The notes beneath the pieces were generated by a model. That model was not told where the DNA came from. It ran no database searches and saw only the letters and a list, made by a program, of their open reading frames with translations. A program made the translations under genes and the position numbers. A stretch of DNA of 15,772 bases from Collinsella aerofaciens (GTDB lineage Bacteria; Actinomycetota; Coriobacteriia; Coriobacteriales; Coriobacteriaceae). Shown here piece after piece: positions 14,453 to 15,772 of this stretch (position 1 is its first letter; each line of letters opens with the position of its first letter). The stretch lies in contig CAJMJM010000033.1 of assembly GCA_905213725.1 (NCBI GenBank), positions 1 through 15,772 on the forward strand. The letters are read 5' to 3'.

Positions 14453-14574
14453 CGTATTTGGCTTTGGCATTCTTTGACGATCGTGTTGTTTGATCGGATC
14501 GCGTGGCGATGCAATCTCGCGCATGACCGCCGGTGCATGCTCTTCCTGTTTTGTATAGCGAGAGGGGAGCGTGT

Positions 14575-14859
14575 ATGAGCTGGCGAGGCGATATTGCGAT
14601 GGGGAAGTACGGAAAACTGCCGTGTGCCCTTATAGACAACAATATGTTTCCGAGCGTAGAGGTTGATTGCGGGTCGTTTGTCGTCACCTGCCCTTGCTGC
14701 GGCTCGCAAATACCGTGTCTCGACATTCGGTTCATCGATGCGCGCGACAGGTTCAGCGACGAAGTGAGAAAACAGACAGGCGTTCATATGCCGGTGTATC
14801 CGGAGAAATGCCCCGTTTGTGGCCTCGATATCGTGTACGACGCCGGCGACGAGGGATAG
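14575..14859 (+). CDS. Small double-CxxC zinc-ribbon protein
   Basis: The 94-residue protein carries two CxxC knuckles, C39-P-C-C42 and C79-P-V-C82, each followed by G and a small or hydrophobic segment, the pattern of a zinc ribbon split by a 36-residue charged stretch. No enzyme motif or signal peptide is seen. A GAGGGGAG site (14562-14569) 5 nt before ATG 14575 fixes the start; a GTG 42 bp upstream is less likely. It lies 122 bp after the HNH gene on the same strand, so it could be cotranscribed, but the gap is large enough for its own promoter. It converges on the DUF5710 gene with a 38-bp gap. Function unknown; a nucleic-acid or protein-binding role is only a guess from the fold. Confidence 0.75.
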   Translation: MSWRGDIAMGKYGKLPCALIDNNMFPSVEVDCGSFVVTCPCCGSQIPCLDIRFIDARDRFSDEVRKQTGVHMPVYPEKCPVCGLDIVYDAGDEG

Positions 14860-14897
14860 GTGATGCGGAGGAGCTGACTGTGAAGGCCTCTCCGTCC

Positions 14898-15584
14898 CTA
14901 CAAATAAATCCCCTCACCGAGCTGCTTGTGGAACTCGGCGTGATGGTCGCGTGCCCAGGTAAAGAGCGCCTGGTCAAAGTCGGTACGCGTGGCCGGGACG
15001 CCAAAGACGCCGGCAACTTCGACGCGTATAAACTCCAGTGCCGGCAGCTTGTTGATGGCAGTGAGGGCAAACGGGGACGAGGGCTCCTCGAACAGATAGC
15101 GGCTGCCTTGCAGCGCGTCGCAACTGGTGCACGTGTTGCCGAGCGACGGGGCTTTGGAGGCTCGCGCGCCTACGGGCTTGTAGCCGCAGCGCTTATGAAG
15201 ATAGTCGCGGATCTCGCCCGGCACGCAGCCAAGAGCGGGCACGATGGCGAGTGCGTTGGCGTTGGCCGTGTCGATGGCAATGTGCCCGGCTTCGTTGGGC
15301 GCGTGCGCGATGGCGATGCTCTCGTCGTTATCGGCTCGATAGGGAATGCCGAAGGCCGCGACCGAGGTCTCTTTGTGACACTTCCAGCACTCGCGCTTGC
15401 CCAGTACTAGATATATATACGGCGCAGAGGGGTCGGATCGGTCAATACCGGGCAGCCACTCGGCAAAGGGCTCGGGGTTGACGCCGCTGGGTACATACCA
15501 GATTTTCTTGGTCCGGTCCCATTTGGCGCCCAACGCCTTGGCTTCTTCTTTGTGCGAAAAGGGAACATCGAGCTCGGTGCGCAT
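14898..15584 (-). CDS. DUF5710-domain protein with CxxC zinc-finger pair
   Basis: Residues 1-45 of 228 match the DUF5710 domain (LDVPFSHKEEAKALGAKWD, then KIWYVPSG and FAEWLP), a short module often attached to nucleic-acid-processing proteins such as phage or plasmid primases. The remainder holds CWKC (66-69) and CTSC (152-155), which could form one zinc site across a 82-residue insert, and ends in FDQALFTWARDHHAEFHKQLGEGIYL, without a known catalytic motif. The frame opens 36 bp upstream, but AAGGAG 5 nt before ATG 15584 and the conserved domain start decide the shorter form. No neighbour shares its strand here, so it appears monocistronic. Function is unknown. Confidence 0.8.
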   Translation of the reverse strand: MRTELDVPFSHKEEAKALGAKWDRTKKIWYVPSGVNPEPFAEWLPGIDRSDPSAPYIYLVLGKRECWKCHKETSVAAFGIPYRADNDESIAIAHAPNEAGHIAIDTANANALAIVPALGCVPGEIRDYLHKRCGYKPVGARASKAPSLGNTCTSCDALQGSRYLFEEPSSPFALTAINKLPALEFIRVEVAGVFGVPATRTDFDQALFTWARDHHAEFHKQLGEGIYL

Positions 15585-15772
15585 GGTGGCTCCTTGGTGC
15601 TGCAGGTGTAAGTGGCTCAAGGATACCGCAGGGCGCAGACATCGTGGCGTTTTGCCGAGAAGCTGTGGTGCGGACTGATTGGTTATACCGATGGATAGAT
15701 CGGCAAGTAGATGGTCGGCTTTTGGCTAGTTGGGCGGTTGGAGCTGCCAGCTGATTTGGCGACATAAAACAA
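15585..15772. other. Right edge, no gene assigned
   Basis: The stretch holds the leader of the DUF5710 gene (AAGGAG at about 15590-15595) and otherwise no frame with a credible protein or ribosome site. A TATCC-like -10 may lie near 15621-15626 on the minus strand, but it has no -35 partner. Confidence 0.4.

Noticed and set aside
14866..14894. Convergent terminator between the zinc-ribbon and DUF5710 genes
   Set aside because: CGGAG/CTCCG pairing is short and bulged, has no T-run on either side, and may be chance.

Overview
The window looks like a high-GC gut actinobacterium of the class Coriobacteriia, most probably Collinsella or a close relative. This rests on the GC-rich coding style, strong AGGAGG-type ribosome sites, the gene content and families of intergenic palindromic repeats that I associate with Collinsella. 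I could not run a search, so the genus is an inference.

Left part (1-7083), mostly housekeeping and metabolism. recQ (DNA helicase) is followed 2 bp later by a GntR/UTRA regulator. Next, after a 144-bp spacer with a paired operator-like motif, comes a SIS-domain sugar-phosphate deglycase of the FrlB/GfrF type. A bidirectional terminator separates it from a convergent L-2-hydroxyisocaproate/lactate-type dehydrogenase. A divergent spacer leads to metA (homoserine O-acyltransferase, predicted acetyl-CoA type), which converges on a 5-formyltetrahydrofolate cyclo-ligase. metA and the cyclo-ligase touch methionine and folate metabolism respectively, but nothing suggests co-regulation.

Middle part (7084-11105). 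A hicA-hicB toxin-antitoxin pair has a strong promoter overlapped by a perfect palindrome. A 397-bp gene-free stretch follows, holding a 158-bp element bounded by 26-bp perfect inverted repeats and a repeat-type terminator. Then comes a large M16C (presequence-protease-like) zinc peptidase.

Right part (11106-15772), accessory in character. A 404-bp spacer holds two further repeat families. It is followed by an AlbA_2/HATPase/HTH regulator-like protein, an unrecognised protein on the opposite strand whose tail overlaps it, and an HNH endonuclease of the COG3440 'predicted restriction endonuclease' type whose start is only 11 bp from the unknown gene's start. A small zinc-ribbon protein and a DUF5710 plus zinc-finger protein close the window. 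This cluster could be a small defence or nucleic-acid-handling island, but only the HNH domain supports that directly.

Most novel-looking signals: the 158-bp inverted-repeat element, the GAGAGATAA operator-like array before the AlbA_2 gene, the 10-bp-period sites 62 bp apart around the deglycase promoter, and the divergent HNH/unknown pair. Several start codons were moved downstream of the longest frame on the strength of ribosome sites.
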